A DNA stretch of 64,000 nucleotides from NCBI GenBank assembly GCA_935421135.1, contig OW285191.1, positions 12,341,700 to 12,405,699 of the forward strand, given 5' to 3'. Source of the DNA: Bugulina stolonifera. Its lineage: Eukaryota; Bryozoa; Gymnolaemata; Cheilostomatida; Bugulidae. Below the pieces are notes generated by a model. That model did no database searches and was not told the origin of the DNA. It was given only the letters and a program-made list of their open reading frames with translations. A program made the position numbers and the translations under genes. Shown here one piece after another: positions 11,163 through 22,738 of this stretch. Numbering within the stretch: position 1 is the first letter of the stretch; each line of letters opens with the position of its first letter.

Positions 11163-13494
11163 CAGAAATATAAAAGCAAAGCTTTAAAATAACAATGTTT
11201 GCTGATGCAATATTGTGTCATCATGCAAAGTAAATATCCACAGATTACTAATAATACCATTGTTGTCGGCTAGTCGTAGTCTTATCATGTTATCTTGCTC
11301 TTGATTTTCTTTTTATTGAAGGCACGATAACCGTCCCTCATCGCTCGTCATTATATTAAGGAATAATAGTGTCTACAAAGAAAATGAGATTATAACTGGA
11401 ATATATAGCTGTTGCCACTAACTTACTCTAGAACGTGAATATGAGTCAGGTTGACTAAAGGAAGCATTGGCCATTGGTACATTATCTTGCTAAAGTAAAG
11501 AGCGATTTTATCAGTTTTTTAGAAACAGAGGTATTTTAGACTCAGAAAATTATTTATATATCATCATTTATTAACAAAAAATTTAAAAAATCACATGTGA
11601 AGATTGGTTCGAATTGATAGCTTTAAAACAAGTGGGAGTTGCATATCTTCCCTCTACTACCTTTGACTTCTGCTTATGAGTTTTATATTCTAAGAATCAC
11701 AAAATCTAAACAGCGTTAATAACTTGGTACACAAACTTAAAGCTGAAACTATGTGAACCTAACTCATGTGTAGAAAGCAAACGACATACATATAGAAGTC
11801 ATGGATCTGCTAAGCCTGATGAATTAGTACAAGCACTCTGGTAAGTTGTTTTACAGAGTGGGAATGTGTTTTACATGATTGTATGTCATCTTACAGCAAT
11901 TCTGGATGACCACAGACCTTCTTATATTATATTATAAACTTTTCTCTGTTGTTATCAGTGTAATGCATTACGATGGTACTAGCATTAACGGACATGTATG
12001 TTGTAATTATATTTATCAAAGAAATTATTGGTAGATTATCATCTTAACTATGCTGAACAATGAAGCTGGATAGATATAATAAAAAACTATTATTATAATA
12101 ATCTGGGAGAATATAATACTCCCTTATTATTATTCCATTGTGTTGTAGGATTAGTAATTAAACTACAGTATTTCCCACAAATAATACTAACTATAAAAAT
12201 ATAAAAACATGACCTCATCTAAGTATAGTCAACATTATAATTCCATTCCACAGTCTAATATAATGACGAAATATTTAGCAGACCTTGTTAACTGGTTTTG
12301 AGAGTACTAGATAGTACTGCAGATACAATCAGTGCTTAAATTGTGGGGGGACGCCGGGGGACGGCGTCCCTAATAAAAAATAGCCAGGGGGACGCTCTGC
12401 AATAACGTTCCCCCACTTCATAATCAGAAAGTTGTCTTCTCTCTTCGGCATTAAATATGCGCCTCCATAGTATCGTTCTATTGATACAAAAGCAGCTAAC
12501 AAGCAACGGACCGTTTCAAGTTTGCTTCATATGTAACTTTCTCGGTTCAAGTTTTTTAATTATTTTGTAGTTTCCTGAGAAATTGGTCAACGGTTTCTGA
12601 AGATGGTCATGTTAAATTAATGTTATTGAAATGCGTTCACGTGTATTCTGTTATTGCAATAAAAAAGCTTTAATGGTTCTATAACACAAATCATGTAGAT
12701 TTAATAATTATCAGTGTTGGCTACACAGCTGGATTTGAATGTTTTTCTGGCACCAAGACTTGAAGAGTCAGAGGTAAATACAAACTTTAACTTAAACTAA
12801 ATTTGACGTTATTTTTAGTATTTACAATTGTGATCATGATTACACGAGCTGGTAGCCTACTCTACTGGCTATTCTTCATATTTCACTTAGAGCAGACAGG
12901 CTGATAGTGATTGTACAATAATTTTTACTAATTATTAAATTAAATAATATAATTTGCTAAGTTAAGTAATCCAAATAATATAATTCGATACATTTGTGAT
13001 TATGATTAGACAAGTCTTCCAGTACAATTGGTGCTGGTAGCGTACTCTACTGGCTATTCTTTGTCCTGGGCTTAGTTAGTGCAGACAGGCTGATAGCTAG
13101 ATATTACTGGATTGTAGCTAGGATGCTTAATAAAATATAAATTATATCATGTTTGTCATTGCACAATCATTTTGATTAATCATTGAGTTACATAATTTGC
13201 TAAGTAATCTAAATAATTTGATACTTAGTACTTTGTTAAATTTATAGGACTAATAAATGATTATGATAATGCTATTTATTTTATTATTAATTATATATTT
13301 TATTACAGGCACCACTAAAAGTGTTCAATTCTTTTGAGTGTAAAACAGAAACAAACATAGTAATTTTTCTGTGCACATAATAGGACACTGGTACTCACTG
13401 GCTGCTAAGCTAGAAAGTGTAATCATATGTATAATCAGCACCAAACCAGAGAGCTTATATGTGATAACACAACATCAATTAAGACAGCCAAAGG

Positions 13495-13945
13495 CAGAGA
13501 TGTCTGCAAGTGTTCTTCTGGACACTCAAGTCGCCATGGCCAATTCTTAGTCACAAGTCAATTCATTTTTAATGACTAATCAAATCTTTCAAGCTAGAAG
13601 TAAAATCTTTGCATGGCCCCAGAAGAGAAACTCAAGTTTTTATCAAATTATCTAGACCAACTGCAAGTCAAGTTAAATTCTTTCGTTATTTAGCTCAAGA
13701 TTTTTGTAGAGTTATTTGAGCTACTATTTAAATTTTGTAAAGCTAAATGGTGTCAGAAGTTCAGACTTTGAAAGCTAAATGTCACTGTTTTAGTGTGAAA
13801 TAGGTCCTATGTTCTGATTTTACTAATTTTGATTGTGGTTATCTCTATTCGTTGCACTTTACAGCTTCTCAAAGGAAACTGAGTTGAAAGTTCTTGTACA
13901 TAGCCATCACAATTGAATTCCTCAACGTTTGATAGCTACTGTATA
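13495..13945 (+). repeat. Interior repeat shared by both hAT-type elements
   Basis: Similar to 35715-36170: shared stretches include TCTTAG..CAAGTCAATTC, CCCAGAA..AACTCAAG, TGTCAC(T/A)GTTTTAGTGT and CATAGCCAT..AATTGAATT. It is one copy here and several copies in inverted orientation there. It has no coding potential. Confidence 0.6.
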
Positions 13946-13949
13946 TTGT

Positions 13950-14404
13950 TGTGTCCTGAGCCGACACTCCCGATTGACTATAACTCTAACTAACTTAAAA
14001 TAAACAGTCTCCTTATTGCGTTATCTTGTCTTAACTCGTATGCATTGCAGCGTGAATATATTATGTTTCCTCTTCGGATTTCTTTTATTGTATACCTTTT
14101 GTTAACCTACATGCTATTGGCTGTTGCTACATGCCTTGATCACTATAATATTGTCTATTTTCATTAGTCTGAAATGTAGCAGCGCTTGTAATCTGAGACC
14201 TTTTTGTATTTTCTGTAACTCGCACCCCTTTTGGTCCGACACCGACCTAATATACTTGTTAACTTTTTTGACCTTAGTTTAAAACTGATTTTATAATACA
14301 AGGTGCACAGTTTTGCATTCTTACTTCAGTTGTATGTAGGCTGTTGCTCAATAAAGTGCTCTTACTAATTGAACTATACATTCTCTTACTGTTTACTACT
14401 AACA
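13950..14404 (+). mobile_element. Copia-like LTR with primer-binding site, fragment
   Basis: The segment begins TGTGTCCTGAG and ends TACTAACA (TG...CA ends). It carries CTCAATAAAG (poly(A) signal) at about 14347, near its 3' end. Immediately downstream, 14408-14418 reads GGGTATCAGGC, which resembles the initiator-methionine tRNA primer site (TGGTATCAGAGC) used by many copia retrotransposons. No gag or pol frame follows and no second LTR was found, so it is a decayed fragment nested in the hAT-type element. The left boundary is uncertain by a few bases. Confidence 0.42.
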
Positions 14405-15630
14405 GTAGGGTATCAGGCACTCTCCCCTGACCTTGAATCAACTCTGTGGCTTCAGTGTGGCATCTCTTCTGGTAACGACAATATAACTTCACAATTAAAA
14501 TTTTCTGGTGTCAATACATTAGCTATAGCCCAAAAAGTATCATGTTATTCAAAAAATATACAATATTTTGTACCAAGTAGGCTAATGCCAGCAAAAGAAA
14601 TTTTAAGAATCTCAGAGACTTGAAACAATTTGGTGGCAGGGATTCCACCCTGCACCTGGGGTGCATTGCACTATATTGACTGGGAGCTTACCCACTTATT
14701 TGTTTCTCTTCGATCACTGGTGATAGCTAATGAGGCGAGTGTGAAGAAGATTTTACTAGTAACAAGTAGTACTGGTACTTTTTTGCTACTAGTAGTAATA
14801 AAACCCTTTTTACAGCTTGCTAACTAGCAAGTTCCTACTAATATGCCACTACTGATCACTCCCTCACAATAATAGTGATGCAATAATAACATCTTTTAGT
14901 AGCAATAGTAGTAGTACAAAGACTTACCCATAGTGCTAGTGCTCACCACAAGTAGTTGCTCTTTACTACTACTGCTAGTAGTATCAGTACACTCTACCTA
15001 GTATTGCTACTGCTTACTTCAACAACAAAACCAGTAGTAGTGGTAGCGTATATATTCGTACTCCTCTATACACACATCCATTCTTAGGGAGACTGGATGA
15101 TAGTGACACCATAGCTCAATCCATACATGGAGCTGAGCTAGTAGTAGAGGCATCATCAGGTAGCATTTACTATTATGCTTTAAAGCTGGCAGCGTTTACA
15201 TGGAGCTCAATGTTAATACAAACAAATATATTTCTATGGTATAATAAAAATTAAATCTAACTTCTAATCGCCTAGAAGTAAGCCTGAAGTTTGCTACTTT
15301 GTGCAGCATCTTGTAAGTCCTGCATCTCCAATATCAGGGGTGTTTTCTTTCAGAAGGTATGAGTCAACGCTAAATTTGTATTATCGAATTTACAAGCAAA
15401 AACTCATCTGCAAAAACTAACTGCTCAATAGACAAATTCCTTGCAGAAAGACGTCATCAAAGCTTATCTCAAACTTTCCCAGAACATGTCTCTAGAAGCC
15501 TTTTTGCAAAATTTTCCGCTCGCGTGGAGCTAACCGGGGGTGCCCACACCCGGCCACCCCCGCACCCCCTCCCACCCTCATCAGCTCAGTCCCCCACTTC
15601 TTAATTTACAATTTAAGCACTGGATACAAT

Positions 15631-16640
15631 GTACATATAATTGTTATCGTACAATATTACACAATGTTATGCAATATGACTGCTAGCCTCCAAGGCCAAG
15701 AAGCATGCACGAAGCATTGTATAATCACAAAATCAGGTTTAAACAGCTCAGTAAGTTCAACTCCTTGGCCAGATTAATATTTCGGAGTTGTCTTGTCATG
15801 ATCCAAGAGGTGACAACTCTCTATTATAATATTTATTATTTTACCAGCATGAGTTAGTGTTTCAGGTATGTCAGATCTTATCCTTATATCTATACATAAT
15901 CATAATTCAAAAATGGGTTAGTTTGCATTCAATGATACATTCTGATATGGTTTTGATTAAAATGTAATTGTGACGGTATACCATCTACAACGTATAGTAT
16001 AGAACTAACTACATGTATGTCCATTTATCTATTATTAGGTCGGTAAGTATTGAATGGTACATGTATACATGTATTATTACTATACACAGATTTCTAAGTT
16101 ATATAGCTATACCATGTGATCTAGCAATGTATTACACATTGAACTACATTGTCTAGGGAGATAACTTATCTGCCGTACTTGGTTTCAAGAAAACTACCAC
16201 CTCTGTTAGTACTGCCATACTTCCAGCTGCACCAACTGGAGCCTTCTCTCGGGACTTTGGACACCAATGCTTCCATGAGGCTTGCTCAATGTTGGTTTTT
16301 GAGGCAAAAGAGAAAGACGATCATCACTAAATGTATAGCTTATGAGCTGAACATTGTATATAATACAGATGATTAATATTACAAATAAAATTGTTATTGA
16401 TGTGAATATTACATAGATGAACAACTCCAGCTGTAATTCACAAATATGACACTAGACTAATATGACACTAGACCAATGTGACACTGATAATATGCATACA
16501 CCTGATGTACATGCATCACGGTGAAGTATTCGTTTCCTAAAGCTTGTCTAACACTATTATATATTACAAGGTCATGTAATACAATGCACAGTGTGCAATG
16601 CAAACAAACTTCTAGTGAATCAAAATTTACCCAATATAAA
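15631..16640. other. No gene seen
   Basis: AT-rich 3' flank of the minus-strand receptor gene. Short ORFs on both strands near 16150-16420 overlap each other and have no supporting features. Confidence 0.5.
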
Positions 16641-16660
16641 TAAACATGTGAAGGAATTGT

Positions 16661-19600
16661 CTAAATATCTGAAAAGCTTTTGCTGGATTCACTATCGTAT
16701 TGTTGGTTCAAGTTATTTAAATTAATATAGTCACTTCTTGGACTTTGGCTGTCTGGTGCTGTATCCTGACGAACTCCAAACGAGGTTACAGTGGTGTACA
16801 AACCCTGATTTGCAGATGAGCTGATCGGTACATCTTGTCCATTGACAACTAGTCCTTGCCTCCAGCTGTGCAAGTTGTAGTACTCATTTGATTCCTCCAA
16901 CTCACCCCGTGGAGGTATCTCTGCATACTGTCCACTGGCAACCATCTCCTCCTTAGTGGGCGTGTCTGTGTTCCCTTGACAGTGTAACTCCACTGGATCA
17001 ACATAACCACTATGAGCAATTAATTCCCTTCTGCTGCCGGGGGAAGATGGTGATGCTTCATCTGCTGACCGTTCTCTTAGTACAAGGGCCGAGGCATCAG
17101 AATCACTAGCTTCCTTCAAAGCTCTGTATTTGAATTTAAGTCTACAATTTCAGCATAAAGTTTTTATTTTTCTTATAAATTGTAAGTGTAATTGTAGGTG
17201 AAAGTAAGCTTCCAAAATAGTCATATAAAATGTTACACAATCTATACATATATGCACATTATATAAGCTGATCTGCTTATTTATTAACTGTTTTGTAGCT
17301 AGCAAACATAGTTTGTATATCATTTAAAATCTTCAATTCATCATCAGTAACTATTAATTAGTTAATTATTGATTAAGGCATTTGTCTTTTAGTTATGTTT
17401 TAGTTTACAATTTAATGGAGCTCAATTGCCCTACCTTTGGTAGAGTATGACAATTAAGACCAGAGTGATTGTGGATGCACCTGCTAGCGTCGCCATCCCT
17501 ACATTTAGAGCTGTCAGAGAACCTACATGTAGGAGAATAGCATAATATTGTAATGGTACAGGACATTTGTATACGACTCCAGCTACCCGGATGAATCCCA
17601 TAGCCCCTTAAGTGCCTAGTAGTTGCCACAGCACTACTCATCTAACACTTGTACTCTCGTACCTAGCTGCTCGTGTACTCATACTTAACTATATTGCATG
17701 TCTAAACCATTCATCTAATGTCTACATACGTGTATATATGTGTTTATATCCATTCTACTTAACCATATACCATTGTACATTCATGTATGGTAATTACTAA
17801 GTCTTTTAGTGCCTTTTATACCCATGTAAAGAGGCCCGACCTCTCAAAATCACTTGATATTAATTTTGTATATGAATTGGATGATTATAAGCAACTTTTG
17901 TATAACCCGACCCATTTTGGGTCGGCCATCGGGCTTCCGGCCGCCATGTTGTTGCGCAACTTCCGGACGACCCTACGTCGTCTTTTCCCGACACTACGTC
18001 GGGCGGAAGTTCTTATACTATATAAAAGGCATTGTTTCTACGATTGTTGTCTCAGTCTTTGCTTGGATCTCAATAAAGACACATCTATACTTATTATACA
18101 GAGACTTTCACTTCCTTTTGTCAGGTCATTCGCATAGCGAACTGCCTACTAGGTCAGATCACTCTCTTTCTAAGTATAGTCTCCAGGCTAGACTCGGGAC
18201 CAGATGGGTCGTCTCTGGTAGTACTTTGACTACTGAGACCGCTCGATCTTTCATGTAATGAGAAGGCCTAGCACCACTCATAGGCCCTTCATTTTGGGAT
18301 CGGCAGTCGTCCAAGGTCGACCGCACGAAAAACCAGAAACCATTACAATATATATAATATATACACTTATATACTATACCTTGGTAAAGAAAATATCTAT
18401 GCTACTCATTCCTAGACATACACAAATAGTAGTAGTAGGTGCTCTGTTGTAGTAGAATAAGATACAACTTACATGTATATTAAATGTGCAAATGTACTTG
18501 TGGAGTTATTATTTATTACACATGTATGCATGATTTAAATTGAGCACTACAAAAGATTGGATTAGTCAGATCATGTTTTCGACAGTCTGGCTATGTGTGT
18601 ATTCTGTCCTCAGGCAAGTCCCTCATTCCACTCCTCTCCAAAATTCTCTATTTTCTGCCCCCCCCCCCCCCCCTCTTTAAACTATGATATTTCTTTCCAT
18701 TTTGTAACAGTGAATTTTATTGCTGGCTATTACAATACGCAGTTATTCTGTATTCAGTTGGAATTATTGTAACACATACCTCTCATCTCCTTACCGACGT
18801 TATCTTTGTTGGTTATTTGTGTCGATGTAGTTGACCTAGTTTCAAGAACTTTTGCTAACGAACTGATGGATTGATTTTCTTGTGTTGATGATGTTGAAGT
18901 AGCTACTATCGGCATTGTGTAGAGCAACAATTTATCAGTTGTCTTCTCTTGTAATCTAGTTGTTACCAATGTTCCAGTTCTATCATATTCACTTGAGTGT
19001 CTAGTTGTCGTAGTGCGTGCGCTTGCTAATGAACTCTGACCCCACATAAATATCATGACGATTCTTTCGTCGCTGTTTTCTTTGACTGATCTAATCACCC
19101 TATCGTCAACCGGCTCTAACCTTCCTGTCACATTGTCACTCTCTAACTTTTTCCAGTTCCAAAAGTAATCTACACTAAGCAGATATGCCGTTAGTTCAAC
19201 TGTTCCATTTACAATGGTTTCCCCTGGGAGACAGAAGCTTTTTGCATTCACCAGATCAGGGATGGAACTACCTGCATATTTACCACACACTGTGTACAAG
19301 CTGGTCTGGTCAGGAACTGTGCTTCCGTCTAAAGTGAACATCGTGGTTATGAGATCAGGCGGTCCATAAATTACTTCATCTGTGAATTGAAACAATATTA
19401 ATTTTAATGTCAGCTATTACAAGCAATTGGCAGCTGGATAAAGTAAGATAAGTAAAAACTAACTGCGAATGGCTCCATAAGTACATGAATGCATAGGACG
19501 TAGATTAGGACGTTATTATAGTAAAGTTTTCATATTTAGATTTATTTCGACAAGTGAAATAGTGTATGTCCATTTTTGTTGACTGAAAACTTCAGTGATA

Positions 19601-20736
19601 TTGCATTGTCATTGGGTGATTGTGATTTCTTAAGATTCAACCAGAACCACATACAATGTAGATTATTTTAAATTCCAAATAGTCAGCAACTAATTATTTT
19701 CATCAGTTAGCCGGTCATCTACATGTATATCGGCTTGTGTATAAGTAATATTTCATAACATTACGAATGCCTACACTATGACATACAGGTATTTAGCTTT
19801 TAGCTACATAAATATAATTGAAACAGCCTTATGCGGCTGGTGTCTGAATTTTTTCCAAATTTTTCCCCGCATTTTTAACCATAATGTGAAAGGGTCTGGA
19901 CAGTGCTTAGTTTCATATAATTTGTTTTTACCTTTTGACCATCCTAGTAGCATGTCTTCTATAGTGCTACAAGGGAATTAATATTTGGCAGCCCCAGTTA
20001 CATAACCTTGAGGGAAGAAGAACATTTTAAAAGTAAATAACAGCTATAAACTATGACATTTACATTACACATGTAGCACCATTTAAGCTTGTATGTGTGT
20101 ACCTTGGTGAGTTCCTCCATGTATTTGGGTAAACACCACAGCATGTGTCTCCTTGAGAATTCTGGTTGGTATAAGCCGGAGACCCTCTTGTCTCTGCTCG
20201 AACTGTATAACCCCAGATACTTCCCACGTCCATTTCCATCGAAGGGTATCACACACTAGAAAGTTGGACCTTACAACCCATAACCCATTCTCGTCTGCTC
20301 GTCTCTCTACATATGACTGGTAGAACGACCCTCCACAGCTAACGGATAACTCACAAGTTCTGTTCCACACACCTCCACTGCCATAGAACGTTATATCAAT
20401 TGATACTGTTGATGATGATACACCTGAAGGGTAAATACCACTCACTATGAATAAGAATTGTCTTCCTTCTCATCAAACCCATCATTTATTATCAACTAAT
20501 ACAGGGAAAAATTGATGAGGAGAGTGTATTTACTATTTATAATTATGTACATTGTATATTATATCATGTCCTTGTGCATTTATAATTAATATAGAAGGTT
20601 ATAATTACGTATATCACATAATTATTATAGTACAATGTGACTGTAATACCCTTGGCAAATTAGTTTACACTCTAATTGAAATGTACTTACAAATTAATAT
20701 GAAGATAACAGCTGCTATCTGCGACAGTAGGATCAT
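16661..20736 (-). CDS. Single-pass receptor-like protein with tyrosine-motif tail (five exons, 518 aa)
   Basis: Exons are 20691-20736, 20103-20444, 18780-19379, 17435-17522 and 16661-17141. All introns are GT-AG and the phases (1, 1, 1, 2) join into one frame of 1557 bases. Exon 1 plus the start of exon 2 make a signal peptide (MILLSQIAAVIFILILSG). Exons 2 and 3 give about 310 extracellular residues with cysteines and NRT, NGT and NVT glycosylation sites. Exon 3 ends in a Ser/Thr-rich stalk. Exon 4 carries one membrane helix (about residues 337-356, GASTITLVLIVILY), followed by a basic stop-transfer stretch. The 160-residue tail has YVDP (Y405), YAEI (Y431), YYNL (Y447), YTTV (Y474) and YINL (Y497). 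YxN and SxYxxL resemble SH2-binding and ITIM-like sites, so phosphotyrosine signalling is likely but inferred. The ectodomain family is not recognised. Confidence 0.72.
17785..18345 (+). mobile_element. LTR-like element copy 3
   Basis: The most diverged of the three copies, in the third intron of the receptor gene on the opposite strand. It keeps CCTTTTATACCCATG, GGGTCGGCC, TATA box ACTATATAAAAG at about 18013, CTTGGATCTCAATAAA at about 18060, CCTACTAGG, GGGTCGTCT and AGGCCTAGCACCACTCATAGGC. It has an extra GACACTACGTCGGGC-type duplication. No internal region is present. The right end is near AACCATTACA. Confidence 0.55.
18658..18673. repeat. Poly(C) run (16 C)
   Basis: A homopolymer of sixteen C in AT-rich DNA, just downstream of the receptor's stalk exon in transcription order. 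The length may be uncertain in assembly. Confidence 0.9.
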
Positions 20737-22730
20737 GGCGTCTTGTAAAATGCAAATATATTTTCAGTTAGTATGAACATAGGTAGACAACATTACAGTG
20801 GAACATGCCAATCAACTTTGTTTTTTATTGTTATGTTATTCTAGTGCACTACTTGTGTGTGCTACAGTATGTGTGCTACATGTATGTGTGTTATGTTCCA
20901 TCTACCCCTTATCATTCAATTGTTAATAGTGAATACGAGATATCATCCACAATCCATAATAATTCCTAGTTTAAAACATAATTATATGTTAGATATCTAT
21001 CAATTCAACTAATGAGGTAACAAAAGCTGTTATCATATCTCATTGTTCAGCTATATATAACATTGTGATAGGCAAGGTTGTGACCAGGAAGTAAATGATA
21101 GCTTGGAGTCATGTTCTCTCACTACAAAAATGAAGGGCAGGTAACTCCTACTGTGAAATACTTCATATCAAAATATTGTGTTGTGTATACTCTATTGGCA
21201 GCTAATACGCTTGTCCCAACTAGAGTAAGCAGTTTGGACTATTCTTCTCTACAGGTTTTCAGTTAATATAAAAAATAATATGTAGACAATGACTTTATTT
21301 ATGGAAAAAGCAATTGCGTTGTTAACCCATCAAACTATGATGAGACAAGTAAAGTGATTCACTACACTTATGTGGAATATGTATTAGAATAAATTGTAAA
21401 CATAATACAATATTGTTAATAGTGTTGCTGATTTGAAGTGCCTCATTTTCGACTTGAAAATCTTGGTAACTCCATAGCAAGAGTCAGGTCTGTTAGGCAT
21501 AATACAAGCTATATGAGAGCATGCGTGTTTACACTTGGAAGTAGTAGTTATACAGATTGTATCTCTAGTGTTTATCTACACATGACATTATGTCTTTCCT
21601 CGCTGGGAAATTATAAAGTCAGTATGATCAGTATGATCAATTTATAAAAGGGTTCATAACTCTGTCTAACTTCTTCCAGCTAATAGCACTGCAGGCTCAC
21701 CATGGATAATTACCTACTGTGTTAGCATTGCAGTGCACAAAACAACATCAGTTTACCGTACAGGACTGCTTAAAATGGTGTAAAAATTGATACACATGTA
21801 GGTGCTGAACTGAAGTAACTGTGCAGAGTTAGGGTTACAACATGTATTATAAACTTATACCAAGCTTCACCACTGGTTAATAGAGTTGTTACTGTGATCA
21901 ACTTATTTAGACCTCTCCCTAAGACAAAGTCATACAGACTGTGTTGGTCTATGCTAGTTGTTTTGACTTGAATGCTCAATTGCATGTTCCATGTTCACAC
22001 ACATGCAATTGTGATGTTACAACTACATTGTATGTAATATAGTGTGCTTGATGCAATAGGGGTTGGCTATTAATACATTGTTTACACAGTAGTTCATATG
22101 CCATTTTATGGTTTGATAGCCTCAGTCTAGCCTAAGCTGGACTAAATTTAGGTGGTGCTGCTAGTTCTCTGTCCTTATAAATCAATTTTTGTTTATTTTA
22201 TCAAAAGTGCAGCACACTGCATGAAACTTCATTTAGCTGCATCAGCAATATTACCCTAGGTTGAATTATTTTGTTAAACTTGCATAAAAGGAATAATAAT
22301 ATTACAGAATGCATATATAACAGTAATCACATAATAACATTAATTCAGTACAAAATATTATTCAGTTTAATTGGCTTAGTAGCTGGTATTTACTATAATA
22401 CTAATCACTTTGCTTAGGCTATCAGGCTGACATACCTAATTTTGGGGGATATATAGATTTAACAGTGACACGTAAAAATACGATATTCAGTAATATAATT
22501 ATAAATGTCTGCTGTTCTTATAGTCTATGATTATTATAATGGATATAAAATTTATGTTCGAAAATAGAAAAAAATAAACCCTTTAATAACACAAAGTTGA
22601 GAAAAGAGTTGAACTGGTAACTGGTACTATCATAGCATTAGTTTTCACTAATGTTAGTATTGTTATGGAAGGAATGCGGTGTGATTGATATACTAATGTC
22701 CTGATATATCGATATACTGCGGTGTGAGGT
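20737..22730. other. No gene seen
   Basis: Upstream flank of the receptor gene and downstream flank of cysteine-rich gene C. AT-rich; no exon or repeat family that I can support. No clear TATA box was found for the receptor gene. Confidence 0.45.
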
Positions 22731-22738
22731 TCCCTGTT

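Larger units (their letters stand above)
9300..12235. repeat. Segmental duplication, copy B
   Basis: Partner of 4440-6600 (see there). It is longer because of the MITE at 9943-10753 and other small insertions. Its distal end stops about 95 bp before the hAT-type element at 12330. Confidence 0.75.
12330..15622. mobile_element. hAT-type DNA transposon, non-autonomous (3293 bp)
   Basis: The left end CAGTGCTTAAATTGT and the right end ACAATTTAAGCACTG are perfect 15-bp inverted repeats. Both sides carry the same 8 bp, GATACAAT (12322-12329 and 15623-15630). An 8-bp target duplication with CAGTG termini is diagnostic of the hAT superfamily. The subterminal regions are G/C-rich (GGGGGACGCC on the left, CACCCCCTCCC on the right), unlike the AT-rich interior. 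No transposase frame was found. The interior carries a copia-like LTR (13950-14404) and a repeat shared with the other hAT-type element (30418-38056). Confidence 0.88.

Noticed and set aside
14369..14827. Two consecutive open frames of 84 and 65 codons
   Set aside because: They lie inside the hAT-type element across the copia-like LTR end and primer site, and show no gag or pol motif.
17405..17641. 78-codon minus-strand open frame over the receptor's membrane exon
   Set aside because: It is in a different frame from the one that joins exons 3 and 5 of the receptor. The correct frame encodes the membrane helix.
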